A DNA stretch of 64,000 nt from Rickettsiales bacterium. GTDB taxonomy: Bacteria; Pseudomonadota; Alphaproteobacteria; Rickettsiales; JAJNBL01. Position numbers and translations under genes: made by a program. A model generated the notes under the pieces. That model was not told where the DNA came from. It worked only from the letters and a program-made list of their open reading frames with translations, and did no database searches. The DNA lies in NCBI GenBank assembly GCA_021156175.1, contig JAJNBL010000008.1, forward strand, positions 1 through 64,000, given 5' to 3'. This document shows, one piece after another, positions 25,708 through 33,438 of this stretch; positions within the stretch are counted from its first letter, which is position 1, and every line of letters starts with the position of its first letter.

Positions 25708-27168
25708 TTACTCCGAGATAGTCTCATGCCACTGCCTACCATCCGCAGTCAGGAGATCCGCCGCCGCCTTAGGCCCTTGGCTTCCTGCGGTATAACGGGC
25801 AGATTTCATGCGGGCGTGCTTCCACCCATTAATAATCCCATCCGTCCAGCGCCAGGCTTCGCGGACTTCATCGCTTTGCATGAACAGCGTCGGATTACCG
25901 CGAATTACATCCATCAGCAACCGTTCATAGGCATCCGGGCTGCGCTCTTCATGAACATCCGACAGGCTTAAATTAAGCTCCACCGGCTTTAAACGATAAC
26001 CGCCCGGACCCGGGATTTTGGTCAACATCCGGAGCTTCACATGCTCATCAGGCTGGAGACGGATAATCAATTGATTCCCTTCTAAGCCCTTGGATTGATC
26101 CGGGAAAAGCAGATGCGGCACGGGTTTAAACTGGATGACGATCTCGGAATAACGCTCGGCTAATCGTTTGCCTGTCCGCAAGTAAAACGGAATCCCGGAC
26201 CAACGCCAATTATCGACAAAAGCTCGGAGTGCCACGAAGGTTTCCGTATCGCTTTTATGCCCCACCTCTTCGACATACGAAGCCGCTTTCTTGCTTCCGA
26301 TTTTCCCATTGCCATATTGCCCGCGGACCGTATGGAGACGCACCCCCTCTCCCGTAATCGGACGTAAGGCCTCAAGCACTTTAAGCTTCTCGCGACGCAC
26401 TTCGTGTGGTGATAACTGATTCGGTGGCTCCATGGCAACCAGGCAGAGCAGCTGGAGCAAATGGTTCTGCACCATATCACGCAGCGCGCCAAAACTATCA
26501 TAAAACTCTGTGCGCGTGCCGATGCCTAAGCTCTCGGATACGGTAATCTGCACATGGTCAATTGCATCCCCTTCCCACACGCGTGCAAAGAGTGGATTAG
26601 CAAACCGCAGGATCATGAGGTTCTGAACGGTTTCTTTGCCTAAATAATGGTCGATCCGGTAAATTTGTTTTTCGTCAAAATACTGTCGTACATTCGCATC
26701 GATTGCTTCGAATGATGCAAGATTCTGACCAAGCGGTTTCTCGAGCACAATACGGGTTGCCGGCGTAATCAGACGCGACTTGGAAAGGTTGCGGCATATA
26801 TCGCCATATACCCCAGCAGGTGTCGCAAGATACACCATCCGCCCTTTTGCCGGTTTTGTGTGAAGCAACGCCTTTAGGGGCGCATAGGTTTCAAACGCAG
26901 CGGCATCGAGCGCCACATAGTCCAAACGGCGAGCGAAACTCTCCCACACGGTTTTACGGAAATCACCTCCGACATGCGCTTTGCATGCTTTTTGAAGCTC
27001 TGCGATATACGATTTTCGGGTGAATGCTGTACGACCCACGCCAATAATTCTTCCGCCCCTCGGGAGCTGACCTTCTTTGTGGCGGTAATAGAGAGCGGGT
27101 ATGATTTTACGAAGCGCGAGATCGCCGTGTCCGCCAAAGATAATAATATCAGTAGGAGTCAGTGCCAT
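25708..27168 (-). CDS. zwf: Glucose-6-phosphate 1-dehydrogenase
   Basis: A 486-residue enzyme making 6-phosphogluconolactone and NADPH at the entry to the pentose-phosphate and Entner-Doudoroff pathways. The nucleotide motif reads G-G-H-G-D-L-A-L-R-K (residues 12-21; more usually GASGDL). The active-site block is Y-R-I-D-H-Y-L-G-K-E-T-V-Q-N with the substrate-binding lysine and catalytic histidine region. Q-L-L-C-L-V-A-M-E-P-P and a normal C-terminal domain are present. pgl and edd do not follow, so zwf stands alone between two terminator-like regions. The NADPH may serve PhaB in this organism (inference). Confidence 0.95.
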   Translation of the reverse strand: MALTPTDIIIFGGHGDLALRKIIPALYYRHKEGQLPRGGRIIGVGRTAFTRKSYIAELQKACKAHVGGDFRKTVWESFARRLDYVALDAAAFETYAPLKALLHTKPAKGRMVYLATPAGVYGDICRNLSKSRLITPATRIVLEKPLGQNLASFEAIDANVRQYFDEKQIYRIDHYLGKETVQNLMILRFANPLFARVWEGDAIDHVQITVSESLGIGTRTEFYDSFGALRDMVQNHLLQLLCLVAMEPPNQLSPHEVRREKLKVLEALRPITGEGVRLHTVRGQYGNGKIGSKKAASYVEEVGHKSDTETFVALRAFVDNWRWSGIPFYLRTGKRLAERYSEIVIQFKPVPHLLFPDQSKGLEGNQLIIRLQPDEHVKLRMLTKIPGPGGYRLKPVELNLSLSDVHEERSPDAYERLLMDVIRGNPTLFMQSDEVREAWRWTDGIINGWKHARMKSARYTAGSQGPKAAADLLTADGRQWHETISE

Positions 27169-27237
27169 AGTTACCTTTCATAGGAGAGGAAAGATAAGAA
27201 TCCGTTAACGGCCAGTATAGTGCAGCGCTTAGAATAA

Positions 27238-27270
27238 AGAAACGGCGGGAAATAATTCCCGCCGTTTCTT
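27238..27270 (-). terminator. Strong hairpin terminator after the DUF2125-like gene
   Basis: A 15-bp stem AAGAAACGGCGGGAA / TTCCCGCCGTTTCTT with a tiny loop and a T-rich tail on the minus strand, 20 bp past the stop. It separates the gene from zwf. Confidence 0.85.
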
Positions 27271-27290
27271 ACTATACGATACTTACAACG

Positions 27291-28649
27291 CTATTCGGAA
27301 ACAGCAGGAACTTCTTCCTTCTTTGCATCCGCTGGCGCTTCCCCAGCCGCAGGAGGAGTTACAGCATCCGCTGGCGCTACCGTTGGCAATGTGGTGGTAT
27401 TTTGTTCTACTGGTTGCTCTGCAGGCGCACCAGAAGTATTCGCAGAAAGTTTTTGCGAAGTCTCTTGTGTCAACTCACCCATTTGGGTGCTGTTTAAAGT
27501 ACCTACTTTCGCATCCGTTGTACCTTTCTCACGCGCAATTGTGATCACGATATTCGGATTTGCCGTATCTTCTGGTTTATCAGACACGCGACGCAAGAAG
27601 TGTTTTACCGTCGTTGCTTGATCGGTGATGATTTGTTGCGACACAGGCTCTAAACCTTCTGCAATTTGTGCAGCAGCATGCTGCTGGTGCAGCGAGCCGA
27701 TAATAGAATCAACCAGCGTCTCAAAGTTACCCAGGTTGATAGCAACATTCCCGTATGGCAAGAGGTCATCCGCTGCTTTATTCACAGCACCTTTTGCTTG
27801 GAAGGAGAATTTATCACTATTGACCGAAACCTCACGAATTTCAAGTTTAGCTTCACCGGCAACCAATGCTTGCGGATCTTTTGGACCTTCATATGCTACG
27901 TCAAAGGTCGCATTGAATTTTCCAAGATCTTTATACATGCGCACCCACTCTTTCGCGAGTTCGCCAAGGTTAGCACCTTCTTCTGCAACCACTTGGCTAT
28001 CTTGGGCTTTCACCAGGAAGGACAATTGCATCTTTTCGGCTTCAGGACGATACGCAATATCAATCTCTACGCCACCGCCGTTCAGAATCGGCTTGCCACT
28101 CACGCTATCCACCATTGTCGAGCCATTATCGCGATAATGCACATGGCGGAACGCCTGTTTCCATTCGCCAAAGGTTTGAGGACCTTTGTTCGCAACGAGA
28201 TCCAGATAGCTCACGCCATCGAACTCTACGTCAATGGTCGGATTCTCGTTATAGGTCGTGGTGAGTTCTTCACGCTTACCATCTTTATCCGCACTCAAGA
28301 CCACTTCTGTCGGGAAGGAGATAGAGGCTTTTCCGCTTGAAAATACGCCCATGCTGAGCACCGTTTCACCGCGAATTTGAAGTCCCGTTGCACCTTCAGG
28401 TTTGTCATCTTTTTTGCCTGGGAAGGTTGCTTTGATATCCGCTACTGCAAAATCAAACGCAAATGGGAACCCGCTTGCGCTAACACCACCATGCGTCAAT
28501 TCTCCACCATCTTCTGCAATGGCTTTGGAAGCTTGATCAAGATTTGTCTCAATCGCCGCTTTAATATTCCCTGACTGATAGAACCAGTAGCCTACGTAAC
28601 CTGCTACGGCCAGCACCAGCACAACCACTATTACTTTGATCAATTTCAT
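27291..28649 (-). CDS. DUF2125-like periplasmic protein
   Basis: A 452-residue protein with one N-terminal membrane helix (about 4-25) after M-K-L-I-K. G-V-S-A-S-G-F-P-F-A-F-D follows, the S-G-(F/Y)-P-(F/W)-x-(F/V) motif seen at the start of DUF2125 and AsmA-like envelope proteins. The rest is predicted mostly beta strand. The C-terminus is a proline/alanine/glutamate-rich tail with repeated A-P-A-D-A. The family assignment is moderate and the molecular role unknown. It is followed by a strong terminator and precedes nothing co-transcribed; the ferredoxin gene ends about 60 bp upstream. Confidence 0.65.
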   Translation of the reverse strand: MKLIKVIVVVLVLAVAGYVGYWFYQSGNIKAAIETNLDQASKAIAEDGGELTHGGVSASGFPFAFDFAVADIKATFPGKKDDKPEGATGLQIRGETVLSMGVFSSGKASISFPTEVVLSADKDGKREELTTTYNENPTIDVEFDGVSYLDLVANKGPQTFGEWKQAFRHVHYRDNGSTMVDSVSGKPILNGGGVEIDIAYRPEAEKMQLSFLVKAQDSQVVAEEGANLGELAKEWVRMYKDLGKFNATFDVAYEGPKDPQALVAGEAKLEIREVSVNSDKFSFQAKGAVNKAADDLLPYGNVAINLGNFETLVDSIIGSLHQQHAAAQIAEGLEPVSQQIITDQATTVKHFLRRVSDKPEDTANPNIVITIAREKGTTDAKVGTLNSTQMGELTQETSQKLSANTSGAPAEQPVEQNTTTLPTVAPADAVTPPAAGEAPADAKKEEVPAVSE

Positions 28650-28706
28650 GACGCACCCTTTGGTAAAAAACTTTTTCCCGCTCTATCATCCCTAAAGAAT
28701 GAAGAC

Positions 28707-29051
28707 TTACGCTTCCATTGCATTTCGGGTGGCAGCAGGAATCATAACGGTCAATCCGTCTAATGCTTCCGTCACCACAATTTGGCAGCCTAGGCGCGAA
28801 GTATGCGTTAACCCAAAAGCAAGGTCAAGCATATCTTCTTCATCTTCGGTAGGAGTTTCAAGCTTGTTGTAAAAAACTTCTTCAACCACTACATGGCAGG
28901 TCGAACAGGCGAGCGACCCTTCACATGCACCTTCGATTGGCAAATCATGCTTGCGCGCAAGATCAAGAAGCGTCACACCGACTGGCGCATCAATTTCTAT
29001 TTTCTGTCCGTTAGCGTATTTGAAAATAACTTTTGGCATGACATTACTCAT
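28707..29051 (-). CDS. fdx: 2Fe-2S ferredoxin, ISC (adrenodoxin) type
   Basis: A 114-residue ferredoxin with cluster ligands in [10 protein letters not shown] (CxxxxxCxxC) and the fourth cysteine in [17 protein letters not shown] is the adrenodoxin-type acidic helix used to dock partners. It supplies electrons to cluster assembly on IscU. The ATG at 29051 is used here; an in-frame ATG at 29039 (M-P-K-V-I-F) is an equally plausible start and matches family length. It begins 13 bp after iscS, so it is co-transcribed. iscU, hscA and hscB are absent from the window. Confidence 0.93.
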   Translation of the reverse strand: MSNVMPKVIFKYANGQKIEIDAPVGVTLLDLARKHDLPIEGACEGSLACSTCHVVVEEVFYNKLETPTEDEEDMLDLAFGLTHTSRLGCQIVVTEALDGLTVMIPAATRNAMEA

Positions 29052-29064
29052 TTAACTATTTGCG

Positions 29065-30237
29065 TTACTGTGCTTTGCGTGTTGCGGTGCTTGTTGTACG
29101 CAACTTCTCCACATTCTCTACCACATTGTCAAGCGCTCTCTCAATATCTTCCATTTTAGTAAAGCGTCCAATACCAAAACGGATTGAAGCACGCGCAAGG
29201 CTTTCTGCAACACCCATCGCACGTAGCACGTAGGAAGGCTCAATTGAAGTGGAGGTGCAAGCCGAACCGGAAGATACTGCAAGTCCTTTCATGCTTAGCA
29301 ATAATGCTCCGCCCTCTATCCCTTCAAAGCCCACATTGATACAGCCAGGAATTTTCGCATCCGGATGTCCATGCAATACCGTTCCGGGGATTTTACGTAT
29401 TCCTTGGATAAAGCGTTTTGCTAATGCTGTTATCTCTACTGCTTCTTGGTTCATTGCATCAGATGCAAAACGCACAGCCTTCCCCAATCCCACGATAAGA
29501 GGCGTTGGTAGCGTGCCCGAACGTAATCCCCGCTCTTGGCCGCCTCCATGAAGCTGGGGCTGCAATTTCAAACCGGGTCTTCTTCGTATGTACAATGCAC
29601 CGACCCCCTTAGGCCCATAGATTTTATGCCCGGAGATGCTCATCAAATCGATCGCAAGCGCATTCACATCCAGTGGTATTTTACCAACGGCTTGTGCGGC
29701 ATCGGTATGAAATATAATGTTGCGCTTCTTCGCCATCGCACCAATCGCTTCTAATGGCTGGATCACGCCCGTTTCATTATTCACGGCCATCACCGAAATC
29801 AACCGCGTAGTGGGTTCAATGGCATTCTCGAGTGTTTTGAGATCGATTAACCCATCCGCCTGTACGGAAAGATATGTCACGCGATGCCCATGGCGTTCCA
29901 GGTGTTTACAGGATTCGAGTACGCATTTATGTTCCGTTGCCACGGTAATCACATGCGATGGGCTCTCTAGGTATTCGATAAACCCTTTAATCGCAAGATT
30001 ATTGGACTCGGTCGCGCTTGAGGTAAAAATAATTTCTTTCGGATCCGCACCAATGGCACCCGCAATTTCCTCACGCGCAATATCAACCGCCTCTTCCGCT
30101 TCCCATCCATATAAATGCGCCGCCGAATGCGGATTCCCCGGACGTTCGGTAAAATACGGCAACATTGCCTTAACCACCCGCGGATCAGTAGGTGTAGTTG
30201 CTTGGTAGTCCATATAGATGGGGCGAAAGAGAGTCAT
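29065..30237 (-). CDS. iscS: Cysteine desulfurase IscS
   Basis: A 390-residue PLP enzyme that converts cysteine to alanine and a protein-bound persulfide. It starts I-Y-M-D-Y-Q-A-T-T-P-T-D-P and carries the PLP lysine in S-G-H-K-I-Y-G-P-K-G (Lys205) and the sulfur-carrying Cys327 in S-S-G-S-A-C-T-S-T-S-I-E-P-S-Y-V-L. Length and loop match group I IscS. It feeds sulfur to Fe-S clusters and thio-tRNA modification. It lies between a second cysteine desulfurase and ferredoxin, 21 bp from the former. Confidence 0.95.
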   Translation of the reverse strand: MTLFRPIYMDYQATTPTDPRVVKAMLPYFTERPGNPHSAAHLYGWEAEEAVDIAREEIAGAIGADPKEIIFTSSATESNNLAIKGFIEYLESPSHVITVATEHKCVLESCKHLERHGHRVTYLSVQADGLIDLKTLENAIEPTTRLISVMAVNNETGVIQPLEAIGAMAKKRNIIFHTDAAQAVGKIPLDVNALAIDLMSISGHKIYGPKGVGALYIRRRPGLKLQPQLHGGGQERGLRSGTLPTPLIVGLGKAVRFASDAMNQEAVEITALAKRFIQGIRKIPGTVLHGHPDAKIPGCINVGFEGIEGGALLLSMKGLAVSSGSACTSTSIEPSYVLRAMGVAESLARASIRFGIGRFTKMEDIERALDNVVENVEKLRTTSTATRKAQ

Positions 30238-30258
30238 GATTACGCTTTATGTGGCGAT

Positions 30259-31431
30259 TTACGCCGCTTTGTTTTGAGGTGTTTTCAGCCTACGATACAG
30301 CGCCTGCCATGCATCTGCGAAACGTACGATGTCTTCTTCGGTGGTGGCGCGGCCTAAGCTTACACGAATCGCACACGCAGCCTCTTCATCCCGATACCCC
30401 ATGGCTTTGAGCACTTGCGATACTTCCACTTTCCCCGAAGAACAAGCCGAACCTGCACTCAACGAAAGCCCCTGCATATCATAATGGATGAGCTGCGTTT
30501 CCGCTTTCACACCCGGCATAATAATGCAGCTGGTGTTTGGAATCCGGGGAGCATCCTTCCCCACAATCATTGCTTCCGGAGAAATGCTGTGAATTGCCGT
30601 CTCCAACGCTTCGCGGTAAAGCTCTAATTTTTTGGAAAGCGCTTCCCGCTCTTTCTCTGCAAGTGCGGCAATCGTACCGAAGCCATGGATCGCCGGGATA
30701 TTTTCTGTACCTGCCCGGAACCCTAACTCCTGACCACCGCCAATCAACTGCGCAGACAATGCCAGATCTTTGCGTATCACCAATGCGGCCGCACCTTGCA
30801 GTCCGCCCAGCTTGTGCGAAGAGAGCGTCATCATATCGACACCCAATGCTGCCATATCGAGTGGAATACGTCCCGCCGCTTGCACCGCATCGGTATGCAC
30901 CAACGCTCCATAGCGGCGGGCAAGCGCTGCAATTTCGGCCATCGGCTGAATCACACCCGTTTCATTATTGGCAAGCATCACGGAAACCAGCACCTTGCCC
31001 TTGCGGGTGGTGAGCATCCGCTCTAATACATCAAATTTCACAATTCCGTTTTTATCGACCGGAATCATACGGAAGTCACCATCTGCCAAACTTTGAGCCG
31101 TTTTAAGCACCGAAGGATGCTCCACGCCGGACACATAACGGGATACAACTTTCAAACCCCGTATCGCCAAGTTATTGGCTTCCGTCCCGCTCGCGGTAAA
31201 GATCACTTGTATGCCATTTGGGTCATTGCTCGTATCTTTTCCGACCAACGCAGCCACATGGCGGCGCGCATCATCCATTACGCTTTTGGCTTTTCTGCCA
31301 TAAGCATGGATCGAGGAACCGTTTAAAGGTTCCGCCCACAAAGACGTCACCGCCTTCGCGACTTTTGGATGCAAAGGGGCAGTCGCATTATAATCAAGGT
31401 ATGCTAATGGGTTGGTTTCTGGGTTGGCCAT
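30259..31431 (-). CDS. Second cysteine desulfurase (NifS/IscS-like)
   Basis: A 390-residue aminotransferase-fold protein with Y-L-D-Y-N-A-T-A-P-L-H-P at the start, PLP Lys207 in S-S-H-K-L-G-G-L-Q-G and Cys330 in S-A-G-S-A-C-S-S-G-K-V-E-V-S-Q-V-L. The G-S-A-C-S-S-G-x-x-x-x-S-x-V-L loop is NifS-like and differs from the IscS loop next door. The two proteins are diverged, not a recent copy. Similar tandem pairs are known upstream of iscS/suf genes in alphaproteobacteria. A strong GGAGGAG ribosome site precedes the ATG. It may serve a distinct acceptor (inference). Confidence 0.92.
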   Translation of the reverse strand: MANPETNPLAYLDYNATAPLHPKVAKAVTSLWAEPLNGSSIHAYGRKAKSVMDDARRHVAALVGKDTSNDPNGIQVIFTASGTEANNLAIRGLKVVSRYVSGVEHPSVLKTAQSLADGDFRMIPVDKNGIVKFDVLERMLTTRKGKVLVSVMLANNETGVIQPMAEIAALARRYGALVHTDAVQAAGRIPLDMAALGVDMMTLSSHKLGGLQGAAALVIRKDLALSAQLIGGGQELGFRAGTENIPAIHGFGTIAALAEKEREALSKKLELYREALETAIHSISPEAMIVGKDAPRIPNTSCIIMPGVKAETQLIHYDMQGLSLSAGSACSSGKVEVSQVLKAMGYRDEEAACAIRVSLGRATTEEDIVRFADAWQALYRRLKTPQNKAA

Positions 31432-31476
31432 AGTACTCCTCCATTGATACGCGGGTTTTCTACTATAATAAGAGGG

Positions 31477-31505
31477 ATCATACCTGAATTTTTGGCAAAT
31501 GTACA
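31477..31505 (-). promoter_or_regulatory. Candidate promoter of the desulfurase-ferredoxin operon
   Basis: Minus-strand TGTACA (31505-31500), 17 bp, TATGAT (31482-31477), about 45 bp before the ATG. The -35 is imperfect. It suggests the desulfurase genes can be expressed separately from cysE. Confidence 0.3.
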
Positions 31506-31527
31506 GGTAATCCAGAGGGATGGAAGC

Positions 31528-32259
31528 TTAACCCAACCCGTCTTCATTTGGCTTGGATTCCCACTTTTGGGCAGTTTCCTCGATATGTTCTTCCCGAGTT
31601 TTCAGCTCTTTTAGCTGTTGCTTGAGGGCTGCCACTTCGCCTAGCAAGGTATCAATATCCCGCCGTGTGGGGTCTTGATGGACATCGGAGGGGGTTGCAT
31701 AAGCCTCGAATTTGGCGTCTTCCGCCTTTTTCTTCCCCTCATCCCGCACATGCCGGGCAGGCACGCCCACCATGGTGGAATCCGGCCCTACATCGCGAGT
31801 CACCACCGCATTGGAGCCAATACGCACATTATCGCCGATATGAATGGGCCCCAAGACTTGCGCACCTGCCCCGATGACGACATTATTTCCTATTTGCGGA
31901 TGGCGGATACCCGCACTCCAAGAGGTCCCACCCAGCGTTACCCCATGATAAATAGTCACACCATTACCGATGGTTGCTGTTTCACCGATCACAACCCCCA
32001 TCCCATGATCGATAAACAGGTTCCGCCCAATGGTCGCGCCCGGGTGAATCTCGACCCCGGTAAAAAAGCGCGCTATTTGGGAAATAAACCGGGCCAGCAA
32101 GCGCCATCCCCGTACCCATAACCAATGAGTCAGGCGATGGGTGCATATGGCGTGGAATCCAGGGTAGCAAAGAACAATCTCCCACCGCGAACGGGCAGCC
32201 GGGTCCCGATCGAAATAACTGTCCATTTCCTCTAGAAGTGAGCGAAAAATCTTCTGCAT
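31528..32259 (-). CDS. cysE: Serine O-acetyltransferase
   Basis: I choose the ATG at 32259 ([13 protein letters not shown]), giving 243 residues; an upstream in-frame ATG at 32331 would add 24 residues unlike the family. It makes O-acetylserine, the precursor of cysteine. The N-terminal helical part has [17 protein letters not shown]. The left-handed beta-helix has [29 protein letters not shown] and V-P-A-R-H-V. A C-terminal coiled coil ([12 protein letters not shown]) is extra. It sits upstream of the cysteine desulfurases, linking cysteine supply to its use. Confidence 0.94.
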   Translation of the reverse strand: MQKIFRSLLEEMDSYFDRDPAARSRWEIVLCYPGFHAICTHRLTHWLWVRGWRLLARFISQIARFFTGVEIHPGATIGRNLFIDHGMGVVIGETATIGNGVTIYHGVTLGGTSWSAGIRHPQIGNNVVIGAGAQVLGPIHIGDNVRIGSNAVVTRDVGPDSTMVGVPARHVRDEGKKKAEDAKFEAYATPSDVHQDPTRRDIDTLLGEVAALKQQLKELKTREEHIEETAQKWESKPNEDGLG

Positions 32260-32402
32260 AACGTGCCTGTTTGGAATCCGCTTGTGCGCGGCAAAAGTGT
32301 TATAGTTACCGGATGCCACTAAAAATGGCAAGAAAAACAGAGTTTTTCGAGCTCCCCTTATATTTCTTTGTGGTTATTGGGCATAATATCGTTTAGTTTT
32401 TC

Positions 32403-32431
32403 TTGCATTCTTTCAAAGAGTGCCCTATTAT
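32403..32431 (+). promoter_or_regulatory. Promoter of tRNA-Pro
   Basis: TTGCAT (32403-32408), exactly 17 bp, TATTAT (32426-32431), 39 bp before the tRNA. Confidence 0.6.
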
Positions 32432-32470
32432 CCGCTCCCTCGATTAGAAATTTTTCTTAGTTGAGACCGT

Positions 32471-32547
<77 letters not shown>

Positions 32548-32621
32548 TTTATATCCCCCTCCCCCTTTTCCTACCACTCTTTTTCCCTTAATTCAGCCCC
32601 TCCTTCTCGTAAAATCCTTAT

Positions 32622-32640
32622 TTTGTTGCGGCGCACAAAA
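32622..32640 (+). promoter_or_regulatory. Possible PhaR-type operator upstream of the phasin gene
   Basis: The imperfect palindrome TTTGTTGCGGCGCACAAAA lies about 120 bp before the phasin start. TGC-rich palindromes are the known binding sites of the PHB regulator PhaR in several alphaproteobacteria. A second inverted pair, TGCCCTA / TAGGGCA (about 32660-32690), lies between it and the gene. No phaR gene is in the window, so this is a candidate only. Confidence 0.3.
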
Positions 32641-32761
32641 AAATGTGCTAAAAGCAATATGCCCTAGAGCTTTCATGCGCTATTTAGGGCAAAAGATGCC
32701 CTAATCTGGTTGATAGGGTTTTTTAAGATTCGGGATTTGAATTTAACAAGGAGTAGGTCAT

Positions 32762-33265
32762 ATGGCTAATAACAATTTTTTTGGAAATAATCCTTTTGCG
32801 GATGCTATTGCTTCCTGGAATGAAGCCGCTACAAAGGCGATGAATAACAATCCTTTCGCAAATGCGAAAGTTTCTGCACCATTTGATGTGAATGCTATTT
32901 CTGAAAGCCAGCGTAAAACTATCGCAGCTTTCACCCAAGCAGGCCAAAAAATCGCAGAAAGCTCGAGAGAATCTGTAGAAAGTTTGGCAAAAATCGCGCA
33001 ACAAAATGTGAATGAAACATTGCATGCGCTTAAGGATGCTATTTCTGCTGGCAGTCCAGAAGCAAGCGCAACCCGCCAAGCGGAACTTGCAAAAGAACTG
33101 ATCGAAACCAATCTGGCAAAGACGGGCGAGATCTTCCAACGCTCCTCTAGAGTAACTCAAGATGTGTTTAAAGCACTCAATGAGCGCGCGGCAGAATTCG
33201 TTTCTGAAATGAATGATGTTACGGCTAATACTTCTTCTCCAAAGAAAAAGTCTAAAGCTGCGTAG
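32762..33265 (+). CDS. Phasin family protein
   Basis: A 167-residue helical protein without signal or membrane helix. An N-terminal N-N-N-F-F-G-N-N-P-F stretch is followed by a phasin domain: S-E-S-Q-R-K-T-I-A-A-F-T-Q-A-G-Q-K-I-A-E-S-S-R-E-S-V-E-S-L-A-K (residues 47-77), then long amphipathic helices with K-E-L-I-E-T-N-L-A-K. The tail is basic (S-P-K-K-K-S-K-A-A). Phasins coat polyhydroxybutyrate granules. It fits with phaA/phaB at 55.6-57.6 kb. AAGGAG precedes the ATG by 10 bp, and a strong terminator follows, so it is monocistronic. Confidence 0.88.
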   Translation: MANNNFFGNNPFADAIASWNEAATKAMNNNPFANAKVSAPFDVNAISESQRKTIAAFTQAGQKIAESSRESVESLAKIAQQNVNETLHALKDAISAGSPEASATRQAELAKELIETNLAKTGEIFQRSSRVTQDVFKALNERAAEFVSEMNDVTANTSSPKKKSKAA

Positions 33266-33286
33266 TTTTACATTATACAGAATATC

Positions 33287-33322
33287 AAAAACCCGGGATG
33301 CTTAAGCGTCCCGGGTTTTTTT
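33287..33322 (+). terminator. Terminator of the phasin gene
   Basis: AAAACCCGGGATGC / GCGTCCCGGGTTTTTTT with a four-base loop, 22 bp after the stop. Confidence 0.9.
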
Positions 33323-33438
33323 ATGTCTTGAACTGTCTATATCCAAACGAGCTACTACTTTTTTGGTCAAGGGCTGGTGACTACTCTCTTTGCATAGCTA
33401 AAGGGGAAAGTTTACGCAAAGAGATACCCTATTGCACA

